From NCBI RefSeq assembly GCF_003268815.1, contig NZ_QLSV01000001.1:1-64000 (forward strand): a stretch of 64,000 nt of DNA. The letters are read 5' to 3'. This document shows positions 42,565-51,987 of this stretch, one piece after another. The notes under the pieces are model-generated. The model was not told the origin of the DNA, made no database searches, and saw nothing but the letters and a program-made list of their open reading frames with translations. A program made the translations under genes and the position numbers. The stretch comes from Flavobacterium lacus. Its GTDB lineage: Bacteria > Bacteroidota > Bacteroidia > Flavobacteriales > Flavobacteriaceae. Numbering within the stretch: the stretch's first letter is position 1; each line of letters opens with the position of its first letter.

Positions 42565-44059
42565 TGAACTACTTTTAAAAAACCTTATAAAACAAGGCGA
42601 AAGCGAACAGCTCGAATTCTTGGCAGATGTTCGTAAAGATACAATTGCACGTAATCTATGTGCTTTTCTTAATGGAGATGGTGGTCGTGTATTAGTTGGT
42701 GTTTCTGATGAAGGCATGCCAATTGGTATTGAAAACCCTAAACAATATGTTGAGGAATTAAAAATATTTTTATTAGACTCTATTGTGCCAGATGCTCCTG
42801 TTACTATTTCTGTAGAAGAATTAGGTTTCAAACAGTTCATTATGCTTAAAGTTTGGGGTGGTTCTAAACAACCCTATATTTTTGATGGCAATATCTATTT
42901 CCGCAAAGGTGCAAATACACAAAAAGCAACTTCAAAAGAAATTTCTGAACTAATTCATGGTCGTCAATTGTCCGAACAGCATTGGGAAAGACAAATAACT
43001 TTAGGTGTTGAACTAGAAGATTTAGACCAAAAATTAATTGTAGATACTATAGTTGAATCGAGAAAAAACCATAGAAGCAATTTTGAAAACGATGATGTTT
43101 TAGAGTTTCTAAGTCATTATGGTTTATATCTAAATGGTTCTTTTACCAATGCTTGTGTGGTGCTTTTTGGCAAAAAGCCAAGTAAATTCATTCCACAAAT
43201 AAGAGTTCGATTAACAGAATATGCTGATAGTAAAACCGACAATAGTTTAATCAGAGACCAACTTTTTGAAGGTAATATTTTTAGTATTAGAGATGAGTTA
43301 GAAAAGTATGTTAATGGTCTTGGTGTTAGAAGTTCGTTTGATAAAAATCAATGGAAGCGACAAGATTTTACTTTTCCAAGAAAAGCATTGCAAGAAGGTA
43401 TTATTAATGCTTTAATGCATAGAGATTATAGTAGTTTCTCTAGTAGTGTGGCTATTAGTGTGTATCCAGACCGTTTTGTAATTTCAAATAGCGGAAAACT
43501 TCCAAATGATATTGAAATAAAAGATTTAAAAAAGAATCACAGTTCACATCCTGTAAATCCGGATATAGCACATATTGTTTTTTTACGAGGTTTAATCGAT
43601 AAATTAGGAAGAGGTACAATAAAGATTATAGAAGATTGTAAAGATGCAGGTTTAAGAGCACCAGAATGGAAAGAAACTTCTAATGGTGTAACACTTACAT
43701 TCTATGGTCCAAAAAGTTTATCAGAAAGAAAAGAGCGAAATGATGCTGCAAATGATGCTGTAAATGATGCTGTAAGTGATGCTGTAAAAAAGAAAGTTTA
43801 TGATGCTGTAAATGATGCTGTAAATGATACTGCAAGTGATGCTGTAATTAATAGACTAATAAACGAAGTGCTACTGTTAATAGTAGAAGATGGTAAAAGC
43901 TTAAAAGACTTTATGCTTGCTTTTGATGTAGCTAGAGCAACTATGCAAAGAGATATGGCATTATTAAAAGCACATCAATTTGTGGTTTTTGGTGGAGCAG
44001 CAAAATCAGGTGTTTATAGATTAGCACAAGAATTTAAATTAAAATTAGAAATACAATAA
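42557..44059 (+). CDS. AlbA_2 (Schlafen-like) DNA-binding ATPase
   Basis: About 500 aa from MSDELLLKNLIKQGESEQLEF (the ATG at 42545 is possible but adds four residues). AlbA_2 domain first (about 5-130: ESEQLEFLADVRKDTIARNLCAFLNGDGG, NIYFRKGANTQKAT), then a GHKL-type ATP-binding half (ALQEGIINALMHRDYSSFS, SGKLPNDIE, GRGTIKIIEDCKDAGLRAPEW). A linker of DAVN/DAVS units follows, encoded by 12-bp DNA repeats, then a C-terminal winged helix (LKDFMLAFDVARATMQRDMALLKAH). Such proteins are common inside type I RM loci and are thought to regulate; the function is not proven. Confidence 0.85.
   Translation: MSDELLLKNLIKQGESEQLEFLADVRKDTIARNLCAFLNGDGGRVLVGVSDEGMPIGIENPKQYVEELKIFLLDSIVPDAPVTISVEELGFKQFIMLKVWGGSKQPYIFDGNIYFRKGANTQKATSKEISELIHGRQLSEQHWERQITLGVELEDLDQKLIVDTIVESRKNHRSNFENDDVLEFLSHYGLYLNGSFTNACVVLFGKKPSKFIPQIRVRLTEYADSKTDNSLIRDQLFEGNIFSIRDELEKYVNGLGVRSSFDKNQWKRQDFTFPRKALQEGIINALMHRDYSSFSSSVAISVYPDRFVISNSGKLPNDIEIKDLKKNHSSHPVNPDIAHIVFLRGLIDKLGRGTIKIIEDCKDAGLRAPEWKETSNGVTLTFYGPKSLSERKERNDAANDAVNDAVSDAVKKKVYDAVNDAVNDTASDAVINRLINEVLLLIVEDGKSLKDFMLAFDVARATMQRDMALLKAHQFVVFGGAAKSGVYRLAQEFKLKLEIQ
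43742..43849 (+). repeat. 12-bp coding repeats in ATPase linker
   Basis: Nine 12-bp units of GATGCTGTAAAT type in frame (one divergent unit, AAGAAAGTTTAT, in the middle), encoding D-A-V-N/S. Unit changes would keep the frame and alter only linker length. Confidence 0.85.
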
Positions 44060-44064
44060 ATAAA

Positions 44065-45594
44065 ATGACAGATTCAAGTATAATATCAAAAATTTGGAAC
44101 CTAGCTAGTGTATTACGTGATGATGGGGTTGGTTATGGAGATTATCTAGAACAAATTACCTATTTGCTGTTTCTTAAAATGGCAGACGAACTCAACAAAC
44201 CTCCTTATGGTAAAGGACTAGATTTCCCAAGACTAAAAGATGTAGAAGGACATGAAATTGAAGATGCTGAAACTTGCGACTGGGAAACACTTTCTAGCAA
44301 AAGAGGTGCAGAATTAGAATCGTTCTATAGTCAATTACTTAGAAGTCTTTCTACTGAAAAAGGAATGTTAGGTCAAATTTTTACTAAAAGCCAAAATAAA
44401 ATTCAAGATCCATCAAAGTTGTTAAAAGTTATTGATTTAATCAATAAAGAAAACTGGAACTTGATGGGTACTGATATCAAAGGTAAAATTTACGAAGGAT
44501 TATTAGAAAAGAATGCCATTGATAGCAGTGGTAGTTCAGGTGCAGGTCAGTATTTCACACCAAGAGCATTAATAAAAGCGATTGTTGCCTGTATTCAACC
44601 AAAACCTATGAAATCTATTGCAGATCCAGCATGTGGTACTGGAGGCTTCTTTCTGGCGGCTTACGATTGGATAATTACAAACAACAAACTAGACCGTGAT
44701 GAAAAAGCATTTCTTAAAAACGATACTTTTTATGGAAATGAAATTGTTGCCAACACGCGAAGAATGTGTTTAATGAACATGTACTTACATAATATTGGTG
44801 AGATAGATGGCAATACTCCAATAAAATCAACAGATGCTTTAATTTCAGATGATGGATTAAGAGTAGATTATGTTTTGGCAAATCCTCCATTCGGAAAGAA
44901 GAGTAGCATGACTATTACCACTGAAGAAGGAGATGCAGAAAAGCAAGACATGAGTTACAACCGTCAAGACTTTTGGGAAACAACTTCCAATAAGCAGTTG
45001 AACTTTTTGCAACATATTAAAACGATGTTAAGAATTAATGGTGAGGCAGCAGTTGTATTACCAGATAATGTTTTATTTGAAGGTGGTGCAGGCGAAGAAG
45101 TACGTAAACAACTATTAAAGACAACAGAACTACATACTATTTTGAGATTACCTACCGGTATTTTTTATGCACCAGGAGTAAAAGCAAATGTGTTATTTTT
45201 TGATAATAAACCAGCAAGTAAAGAAGCATGGACAAAAGATATTTGGTTCTATGATTACAGAACCAATATTCACCATACACCAAAAAAGCGCACCATGACA
45301 ATGCAGCATTTGGAAGAGTTCATCAAACTTTACAATCCTGGGAATCGTAATAAAAGAGTGGAAACATGGTCTGAAGAAAACGAAGAAGGAAGATGGAGAA
45401 AATACACCTATGATGAAATTATAACGAAAGACAAAACAAGCTTAGATATCTTTTGGATAAAAGACAAGAGCTTAACAGACCTAGACAATTTACCTGATCC
45501 AGATATATTAGCTAATGAAATTATTGAAAATATTGAAGCTGGTTTAAATAGTTTTAGAGAAATTATGGAGACGATAAATGGGAATGATGAGTAA
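44065..45594 (+). CDS. hsdM: Type I restriction methylase subunit
   Basis: 509 aa adenine-N6 methyltransferase. N-terminal HsdM domain (IISKIWNLASVLRDDGVGYGDYLEQI...LLFLKMADE), SAM-binding ADPACGTGGFFLAAYDW (about 185-201), catalytic NPPFGKKSS (about 273) and the C-terminal PTGIFYAPGVKANVLFF. It protects host sites and may be the only DNA methylase of this island. It begins 5 bp after the ATPase gene and ends 12 bp before the mcrB-like gene, so it is part of one run of genes. Confidence 0.96.
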   Translation: MTDSSIISKIWNLASVLRDDGVGYGDYLEQITYLLFLKMADELNKPPYGKGLDFPRLKDVEGHEIEDAETCDWETLSSKRGAELESFYSQLLRSLSTEKGMLGQIFTKSQNKIQDPSKLLKVIDLINKENWNLMGTDIKGKIYEGLLEKNAIDSSGSSGAGQYFTPRALIKAIVACIQPKPMKSIADPACGTGGFFLAAYDWIITNNKLDRDEKAFLKNDTFYGNEIVANTRRMCLMNMYLHNIGEIDGNTPIKSTDALISDDGLRVDYVLANPPFGKKSSMTITTEEGDAEKQDMSYNRQDFWETTSNKQLNFLQHIKTMLRINGEAAVVLPDNVLFEGGAGEEVRKQLLKTTELHTILRLPTGIFYAPGVKANVLFFDNKPASKEAWTKDIWFYDYRTNIHHTPKKRTMTMQHLEEFIKLYNPGNRNKRVETWSEENEEGRWRKYTYDEIITKDKTSLDIFWIKDKSLTDLDNLPDPDILANEIIENIEAGLNSFREIMETINGNDE

Positions 45595-45606
45595 AATGAT
45601 TTATAT

Positions 45607-47721
45607 ATGAATTATTGGCATATACAATTACACCCAGATAATAGGCTTTCTATTGTTGACCTAATTTCTATTCTTAATACAAAAAAAGTAATAGGTTTAG
45701 GAGAGGAATGGAATGATAGAAATAATAATCCTGTCCTAGATCCTCAGTATTTTAAGAAGGATATGAGAATTGGAGATGTAGTAATGGTCAGAGATACTGT
45801 TACACCGGTAGCTTTAGTAAAAATAGAAAGTGATGCATTTATCGAAAAAAATATAGATGAAGATTTCGATTGGTTTAAGTTAAGACGTAAAGTAAGTGTT
45901 TTAAATTTTTTTGAAGATTCTGATAAGAACACACTTGATGAAATATTAAAAAAATATGGTAATAAACATATACAAGCTCCTGGTACATTAACTTTTTGTC
46001 AAGGTGATAATGCAACAAATAAGTTTATTAAAGTTTGGCATAAAAAATCAATTTATAAAAACATTATGGAAAGTTTAAAATTATCTCAAGAAAGACAAGA
46101 CCAGATAAAACTACTTTGGACTAAATTCAAATCTGATACTAAAAAGGGCGAGGAAAAATATCGTACTGACGAGATAGCAAAACTATTAAATGATTGGGAC
46201 ATCTATAGAGTTAAAATAATTAATGATACACTTACATTAGAGGATTTTACAAATATTTTAAATAATCCAACTGCAACAATGCCTGGTGGGTATTTGTGTA
46301 ATTTTTTGGAAAGAACAACAAAAACTGTTTTTGGTTCTTCAAAACCGGGTAATGCAGAAAATTTTGAAGTAAAACTTAACAATGACAATGACACCTATTT
46401 TATTAAAAGTGAAAAGAACCATAAAGCAACAAAGGTAGAAGCGGAAACATATTTTAATACCAATATCAAAGTATTACTAAAGAAAATTATTGAAGAAAAA
46501 GACCCGTTAAAAAAAATTGAAATTATTGACACTGCAAATTATAGTGCTAAGCAAATTCTAATGAAAGTTGCTGTTTTAGAGCATGTATCTAGTTTTCTTT
46601 CAATATATTCTACAGATGTTTTAAATAGTTTATATGAAGAATTTATTGAAGGTGATGCTACTGGAAATCTAGATAAATCACATCAGATTATGACAGTGAG
46701 TAAAAAGTTACTTGAAATTCAAGAAGACAACAAATATGAACTGACTTTATTGGCTTGGTTTCTTTGGCAGTATTCAACAGCAAATGCTATTGCAGATAAG
46801 GATAATCCAAACGTTATTATGTATGGCCCGCCTGGTACTGGGAAAACTTATGCAGTAATAAATAGTCTTGATTTTGTATGTCAAGGAGATAGTTCGCGAT
46901 TTGAAATACTTCAATTCCATCCTTCATTTACATATGAAGATTTCATAGAAGGAATTAAACCAAAAGGAGTATCTAAAGATGGAAATATTCGATTTGAATT
47001 AGTAAATGGTGTTTTCAAAAACTTCTGTATTAAAGCCAAAAAAAATCCAAATAAAGAATATTATTTTGTAGTAGATGAGATTAATCGTGCCAATCTTTCC
47101 TCAGTATTTGGTGAAACATTATCACTTTTAGAAAGAGACTATAGACATGATGTTTCCATTGCTGATAATACAAAAAATATTATTAGAACTCAATATTCAT
47201 CATTGATTGACGAATTGATTAGTGAGAATCCTCTAAAAAAGGACTTAGCATATGCTATTGATAACAATGTAGTTAAATTTGGTGTACCTAGCAATGTTTT
47301 TTTTATTGGTATGATGAACGATGTAGATAAAAGCATTGATGCTTTTGATTTAGCACTTCGCAGAAGATTCAAATGGATTAGAAAAGATTGTGATTATGAT
47401 GTAGTAGAGGAAGAAACTAAATTCAAAAACAAAGAAGATTTCAATAATATAGTCTATTACAAAAAAGCTTGTGAACGCTTGAATAATTACATTTCATATG
47501 ATTTAGGATTAGGAAAGTCTTATGAGTTTGGGCATTCTTTCTTTATGAAAATGAAAGATATTGCAAAAAGAAAAGAAATTACTCAAAATAATATGGAGGT
47601 ACTTTTTAATCTTTATTTACGACCTACATTAAAAGAATATTTGAGAGCTGTATTTGCCGAAAGCGAATTGGATAATAAATTAAATGATGCATTAGCAAAT
47701 TTTAAAGCTGCCATAAATTAA
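45607..47721 (+). CDS. mcrB: McrB-like AAA+ restriction protein
   Basis: 704 aa. C-terminal AAA+/MoxR-like GTPase domain: Walker A MYGPPGTGKTYAVIN (about 405), FHPSFTYEDFIEG, Walker B FVVDEINRANLSSVFGE (about 484-500), the McrB NxxD signature GMMNDVDKSIDAFD and arginine finger LRRRFKW. The N-terminal 1-115 (YWHIQLHPDN...RIGDVVMVRDTVTPVALVKIES) looks like an EVE/PUA-type modified-base reader. A helical middle domain follows. With McrC it would cut DNA with modified bases. Confidence 0.88.
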   Translation: MNYWHIQLHPDNRLSIVDLISILNTKKVIGLGEEWNDRNNNPVLDPQYFKKDMRIGDVVMVRDTVTPVALVKIESDAFIEKNIDEDFDWFKLRRKVSVLNFFEDSDKNTLDEILKKYGNKHIQAPGTLTFCQGDNATNKFIKVWHKKSIYKNIMESLKLSQERQDQIKLLWTKFKSDTKKGEEKYRTDEIAKLLNDWDIYRVKIINDTLTLEDFTNILNNPTATMPGGYLCNFLERTTKTVFGSSKPGNAENFEVKLNNDNDTYFIKSEKNHKATKVEAETYFNTNIKVLLKKIIEEKDPLKKIEIIDTANYSAKQILMKVAVLEHVSSFLSIYSTDVLNSLYEEFIEGDATGNLDKSHQIMTVSKKLLEIQEDNKYELTLLAWFLWQYSTANAIADKDNPNVIMYGPPGTGKTYAVINSLDFVCQGDSSRFEILQFHPSFTYEDFIEGIKPKGVSKDGNIRFELVNGVFKNFCIKAKKNPNKEYYFVVDEINRANLSSVFGETLSLLERDYRHDVSIADNTKNIIRTQYSSLIDELISENPLKKDLAYAIDNNVVKFGVPSNVFFIGMMNDVDKSIDAFDLALRRRFKWIRKDCDYDVVEEETKFKNKEDFNNIVYYKKACERLNNYISYDLGLGKSYEFGHSFFMKMKDIAKRKEITQNNMEVLFNLYLRPTLKEYLRAVFAESELDNKLNDALANFKAAIN

Positions 47722-47727
47722 AAAATA

Positions 47728-49125
47728 ATGAAAATTACAATACCTGTAAATCATAATTATTACGAAGAAGCACCAATACATGAATCAGTATTAGGTGTTG
47801 CTTTTGGCGTAAATAAATCAGGTATTAAAAATGTACAGAATCTATTTTCTTCACTTCATGAATTAAAACTTGGATCCGAACAACTAAAGCAGATTAAATT
47901 ATTTAGTTTTAAAAAAAGCAGTTTTTTTGAACCAGATGAAGAAAGGTTAATTCTGAAATTATATTCAAAAGAAAAACTTGAAAAGGAAAAACAATATTTT
48001 GTTCAAACTGGTTTATATGCTGGAACCTTATTTTATAAAGGTTGTAAAATAAACATTACTTCAAATCATGGAGATGTTTTTTTAAAAAGGATGCTCAATT
48101 TCGTAAATGATATTTATATAGATAATGAGCAAGTAAAGGCAAAAAAAGACGAAACTGTAAATCAATTTTTATTCATTATAGCCTACCTTTTTATTCAATC
48201 ACTTGAAAAAGCTGCTGTTTTAGGTTTGCCACAAGAATATAAAACGCAAAGAGAACGTAGTCATAAAGTAAGAGGTGCAATAGATTTCAATGCCTACTTA
48301 AAACAAGATATACCATTTCAAGGTAAGTTAACTTCTGTATTCAAAGAGCGTAGCTATGTCCAAGAAATTATAGACGTACTATATTTAACTTTAAGAAAAT
48401 TGGAATCACTTTTTGGAAAAGAGATTCACAATAGACTTCTAGGAGTAAATCAATTATTAAAACAGAATTATTCAGGTAGATATGTTACTAATGATACAAT
48501 TCGTAAAGCAAAACTACATCCATCAATTAATAATCCATTATACAGTTCATTTAAGAAAGTATTGGACTATGCTGAAATAATATTATTGGAAAATGATTTG
48601 ATGTCTGATGATTCGAATAGTAATATGTCAACTACTGGTTATTTGTTTGACATAGCAGAGCTTTTTGAATTGTATATTGAAAAACTACTTAATAAAAATT
48701 TTAATGAGTGGTCTGTAAATGCTCAACAACAGATAGATATTTATAAACATAAATTTTATATGCGTTCAATGTTTCCGGATATTGTAATGAAAAACAGAGA
48801 TAATAATAAAATTGCAGTTTTTGATGCAAAGTTTAAAAAAATGGAAATGATTAATAAAGATGTTGATAGGAATGATTTACATCAAATCCATTCCTATTCT
48901 GGATATTATAAAACTGAAATAATTACCGCTGGATTACTATTTCCTTTGTCAAATGAAATCAATATTGAAAAATCACATTCTGACTCACTTTATGGATTAG
49001 TTGGAAACAAAATAAAATTTTTAATTGATGGTGTATATATAAATGATAAACTATCTATGAAAGAACTTATACAAAAAGAAGAAGAATTTATTGAGCGAAT
49101 AGGTGCTGCATTAAACAATTACTAA
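47728..49125 (+). CDS. mcrC: McrC-like restriction endonuclease subunit
   Basis: 465 aa. N-terminal half fits the McrB-binding domain of McrC; the C-terminal nuclease has the PD-(D/E)xK motif in MFPDIVMKNRDNNKIAVFDAKFKK (about 348-371: Asp, then Asp-Ala-Lys) and DLHQIHSYSGYYKTE. Joins McrB hexamers and cleaves. It starts 6 bp after the mcrB-like gene. Confidence 0.88.
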   Translation: MKITIPVNHNYYEEAPIHESVLGVAFGVNKSGIKNVQNLFSSLHELKLGSEQLKQIKLFSFKKSSFFEPDEERLILKLYSKEKLEKEKQYFVQTGLYAGTLFYKGCKINITSNHGDVFLKRMLNFVNDIYIDNEQVKAKKDETVNQFLFIIAYLFIQSLEKAAVLGLPQEYKTQRERSHKVRGAIDFNAYLKQDIPFQGKLTSVFKERSYVQEIIDVLYLTLRKLESLFGKEIHNRLLGVNQLLKQNYSGRYVTNDTIRKAKLHPSINNPLYSSFKKVLDYAEIILLENDLMSDDSNSNMSTTGYLFDIAELFELYIEKLLNKNFNEWSVNAQQQIDIYKHKFYMRSMFPDIVMKNRDNNKIAVFDAKFKKMEMINKDVDRNDLHQIHSYSGYYKTEIITAGLLFPLSNEINIEKSHSDSLYGLVGNKIKFLIDGVYINDKLSMKELIQKEEEFIERIGAALNNY

Positions 49126-49275
49126 ATATAATCTCATTACCTCATTGAAATGCACAAAATCCCTATTTAGTCCAAGTATTCCTTAACTCACGTCTTTGTT
49201 TGCTTCATTTAGTTACTTTCATTTTTTAATCAACATTTTGTATCTTTAATTCAGTTTTTTAAAGAGGTGTTTTTT

Positions 49276-50400
49276 ATGGAAACTATCGAATTAACTAGAA
49301 AAGAATTATACAATATGGTATGGTCAACAACACTTTCAAAGTTGACACAGCAGTATGCATACACAATTGACGCTATAAAAAAAATTTGCAAACAATATGA
49401 AATCCCTATGCCTGATGGGAGTTATTGGTCAAAACTCAAATTCAATAAAAAGTTCAAAAAAGAAAAGCTGAATCCAATTTTTGATGGAGTTGATAAAATC
49501 GTTTTAACAATAAGAAAAGAGGGTAATCCAATTAATGTGGACCAAGCACCATTAACCATTAGAACCAAAGAAATTGAAAATGATCCAAAGGCACCTTTAA
49601 TTGTTCCGAATGAAATAACAAGACCTGATATTCTAACTATACAAACAAAACAATACTGGTCAGGCAAAATTATTTTCAATTCATATCGCGATGATAATAG
49701 AATTACCTACCCAATCAGAGTTGAAAAAAACAGTAGGGAAAGAGCTTTGAAATTCATGGATACTTTCACAAAATTACTCCGATATAGAGGACACACCATG
49801 TCAAAACAGTATGGTTGTGATTGTGTACTAATTGATGGTATAAAAATCGAGATTGATTTAAGGGAAGCATCAAAACGTGTCCCACCAACAACAAAATATC
49901 GTTCATCTCAATATGTTCCAACTGGTGAATTTATTTTTAAAGTGGGTAAATATTCAGGAGAAAGAGAGTGGCGAGATGGCAAGGTTAAATTGGAAGGAAT
50001 GTTGGCTAGGATTGTTGCCAAATTAGAGCTTATTGCTGAAAGAGAAAAAGAATGGCAAGAGCGAGCCAGAATATCCGATTTAAAAAGAGCTGAGGAAGAA
50101 AAAATCAGAAAAGAGTTTGAAGCTCGCAAAGAAAAAGAAATAATCAATACAAAAAAGTTTTTTTCAGATGCTGAAAAATTTGAAAAAGCAACAATTTACA
50201 GAAACTTTATAAATGCAACTGAGCAAAAATCGATTAAAGAAAATAAACTCACAACGGAATTGAAAGAATGGATAAAATGGGCAAATGAAAAAGCAGATTG
50301 GTTTGATCCTTTTATTAATAGGAAAGATGAATTATTAAATGACAACGACAGAGAAGAATTTCATAAACCTAAGCAACAAAAAAACTATTACGGATTTTAA
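49276..50400 (+). CDS. Conserved unknown protein of defence islands
   Basis: 374 aa from METIELTRKELYNMVWSTTL (the frame's GTG at 49267 adds three residues). The N-terminus, R-x-x-L-Y-x-x-V-W-S...I-x-K-I-C-x-x-Y-x-I-P-x-P-x-G-x-Y-W, is a recurring signature I associate with an uncharacterised protein family of mobile islands; it reads like a HTH. A charged coiled coil lies at about 245-300. It has its own upstream spacer (150 nt), so it need not be part of the restriction operon. Function unknown. Confidence 0.7.
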   Translation: METIELTRKELYNMVWSTTLSKLTQQYAYTIDAIKKICKQYEIPMPDGSYWSKLKFNKKFKKEKLNPIFDGVDKIVLTIRKEGNPINVDQAPLTIRTKEIENDPKAPLIVPNEITRPDILTIQTKQYWSGKIIFNSYRDDNRITYPIRVEKNSRERALKFMDTFTKLLRYRGHTMSKQYGCDCVLIDGIKIEIDLREASKRVPPTTKYRSSQYVPTGEFIFKVGKYSGEREWRDGKVKLEGMLARIVAKLELIAEREKEWQERARISDLKRAEEEKIRKEFEARKEKEIINTKKFFSDAEKFEKATIYRNFINATEQKSIKENKLTTELKEWIKWANEKADWFDPFINRKDELLNDNDREEFHKPKQQKNYYGF

Positions 50401-50510
50401 AACGTTTACCACAAATTAATAATTTACCTCCCTCCGTATAATATAATTTTCGATATCACCGAAATTTGGAAATTATACAGGTGCGGTCATTTTTAATGTT
50501 AATCACTGCT

Positions 50511-50547
50511 TTTTTGCGGTGATTAATACAAATAATCACCGCAAAAA
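50511..50547. promoter_or_regulatory. 15-bp inverted repeat upstream of DUF4172-Fic gene
   Basis: Perfect arms TTTTTGCGGTGATTA (50511-50525) and TAATCACCGCAAAAA (50533-50547) with a 7-nt spacer, about 50 bp before the Fic ATG. A third half-site AATCACTGC lies at 50501-50509. Likely operator; each half shares AATCACCGC with the attachment core. Confidence 0.6.
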
Positions 50548-50598
50548 TTAGTTAATACGGTCATAAGACCTTATATTTACCGCATAAATGCATTGATT

Positions 50599-51717
50599 AT
50601 GTACATTCACGAACAAAAAAATTGGCCTTCATTTATATGGGATGCAGAAACCATCAGTTCTATTCTTGGTGAGGTAAGACATCGCCAAGGCAAGATACTG
50701 GGTCAAATGCAAACGTTAGGATTTCACATTCAGGAAGAAACGATGTTGAAAGCACTAACAATGGACGTAGTAAAATCGAGTGAGATAGAAGGTGAATTGC
50801 TCAACCCGGAACAAGTACGTTCTTCAATAGCAAAACGTTTAGGAATTGAAATTGCAGGTGCAATACCCGCAGAACGAGATGTTGAAGGAATTGTAGAAAT
50901 GATGTTGGATGCAACACAAAAATATAATTCTCCGCTAACTGCTGAGCGATTGTTTGATTGGCATGGAGCATTGTTTCCAACAGGTCGAAGTGGAATGTAT
51001 AAAATAAAAACGGCAGCTTGGCGTGATGATATAGTGCAAGTGACTTCAGGGGCAATGGGAAAAGAAATTGTACATTTTGAAGCCCCCAATGCTAGCAAAG
51101 TGCCCGATGAAATGAATGTTTTTTTAGAATGGATGGAAAAAGAGTTAGACCTTGACCCTGTTCTCAAAGCTGGACTTGCACATTTATGGTTTGTTACCAT
51201 TCATCCTTTTGATGATGGAAATGGTCGTATTACAAGAGCAATTACGGATATGTTATTAGCACGAGCAGATAAAACGCCACAACGATTTTATTCTATGTCG
51301 GCACAAATACAAGCGGAACGTAAGAATTATTATGACATATTAGAAAGCACACAAAAAGGAAATCTTGATGTGACTGCGTGGCTAGTTTGGTTTTTAGATT
51401 GCTTAATGCGTTCGATGGATCAAACCGATGAAATAATTGCAAAAACAATTGTTCGTGCTCAGTTTTGGGAAACACACAAAGAAACCATTTTTAATGCTCG
51501 ACAACAAAAAATTTTACAATTACTCTTAGATGATTTTTTCGGAAATCTCAATGTTTCCAAGTATGCTAAAATCGCGAAAACTTCTACTGATACTGCCCTA
51601 CGTGATTTGCAAGACTTAGTCAAAAAAAATGTATTGGAGCAAATTGGTGCTGGAAGGAGTACTTCGTATAAACTGAAATTAAGGTTAAAAATACATAACC
51701 CAGAAAAGATTAAATAA
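50599..51717 (+). CDS. DUF4172-Fic family protein
   Basis: 372 aa from MYIHEQKNWPSFIW. N-terminal DUF4172 (1-85) with the inhibitory motif S-S-E-I-E-G (Ser60-Gly65), then Fic with IHPFDDGNGRITRAI (His202). C-terminal winged helix at about 310-365 (VSKYAKIAKTSTDTALRDLQDLVKKNVLEQ). It is a class II-type AMP transferase candidate that may bind DNA. It differs from the host XRE-Fic gene in domain order and is the last gene of the element before attR. Confidence 0.92.
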   Translation: MYIHEQKNWPSFIWDAETISSILGEVRHRQGKILGQMQTLGFHIQEETMLKALTMDVVKSSEIEGELLNPEQVRSSIAKRLGIEIAGAIPAERDVEGIVEMMLDATQKYNSPLTAERLFDWHGALFPTGRSGMYKIKTAAWRDDIVQVTSGAMGKEIVHFEAPNASKVPDEMNVFLEWMEKELDLDPVLKAGLAHLWFVTIHPFDDGNGRITRAITDMLLARADKTPQRFYSMSAQIQAERKNYYDILESTQKGNLDVTAWLVWFLDCLMRSMDQTDEIIAKTIVRAQFWETHKETIFNARQQKILQLLLDDFFGNLNVSKYAKIAKTSTDTALRDLQDLVKKNVLEQIGAGRSTSYKLKLRLKIHNPEKIK

Positions 51718-51987
51718 ATATGGATATTTATTGGTGGATTGATAATAGAACTTTATTGTACTTAACACAATAGTTCTGTATAAAGCAATCGGAAAAAGAA
51801 TGAGCTGGTTAAATTATTTAATCGGCTGAAAAATGATAAACCTTCACTATGAAATAGTTGTTTGAAATAAATTTCTGATAGAAAAATTTCTGTGAAAAAA
51901 TAAATTATTGGAGAGATTACAAACGATGATAATAGTAGTATATTTGAACTTTAGGTTGCTTACAGAAATTAGCACCGATTTTAGAAT

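Noticed and set aside
43742-43849. Short regular repeats as a CRISPR array
   Set aside because: Units are 12 bp, contiguous, in frame and coding; no spacers and no cas genes.
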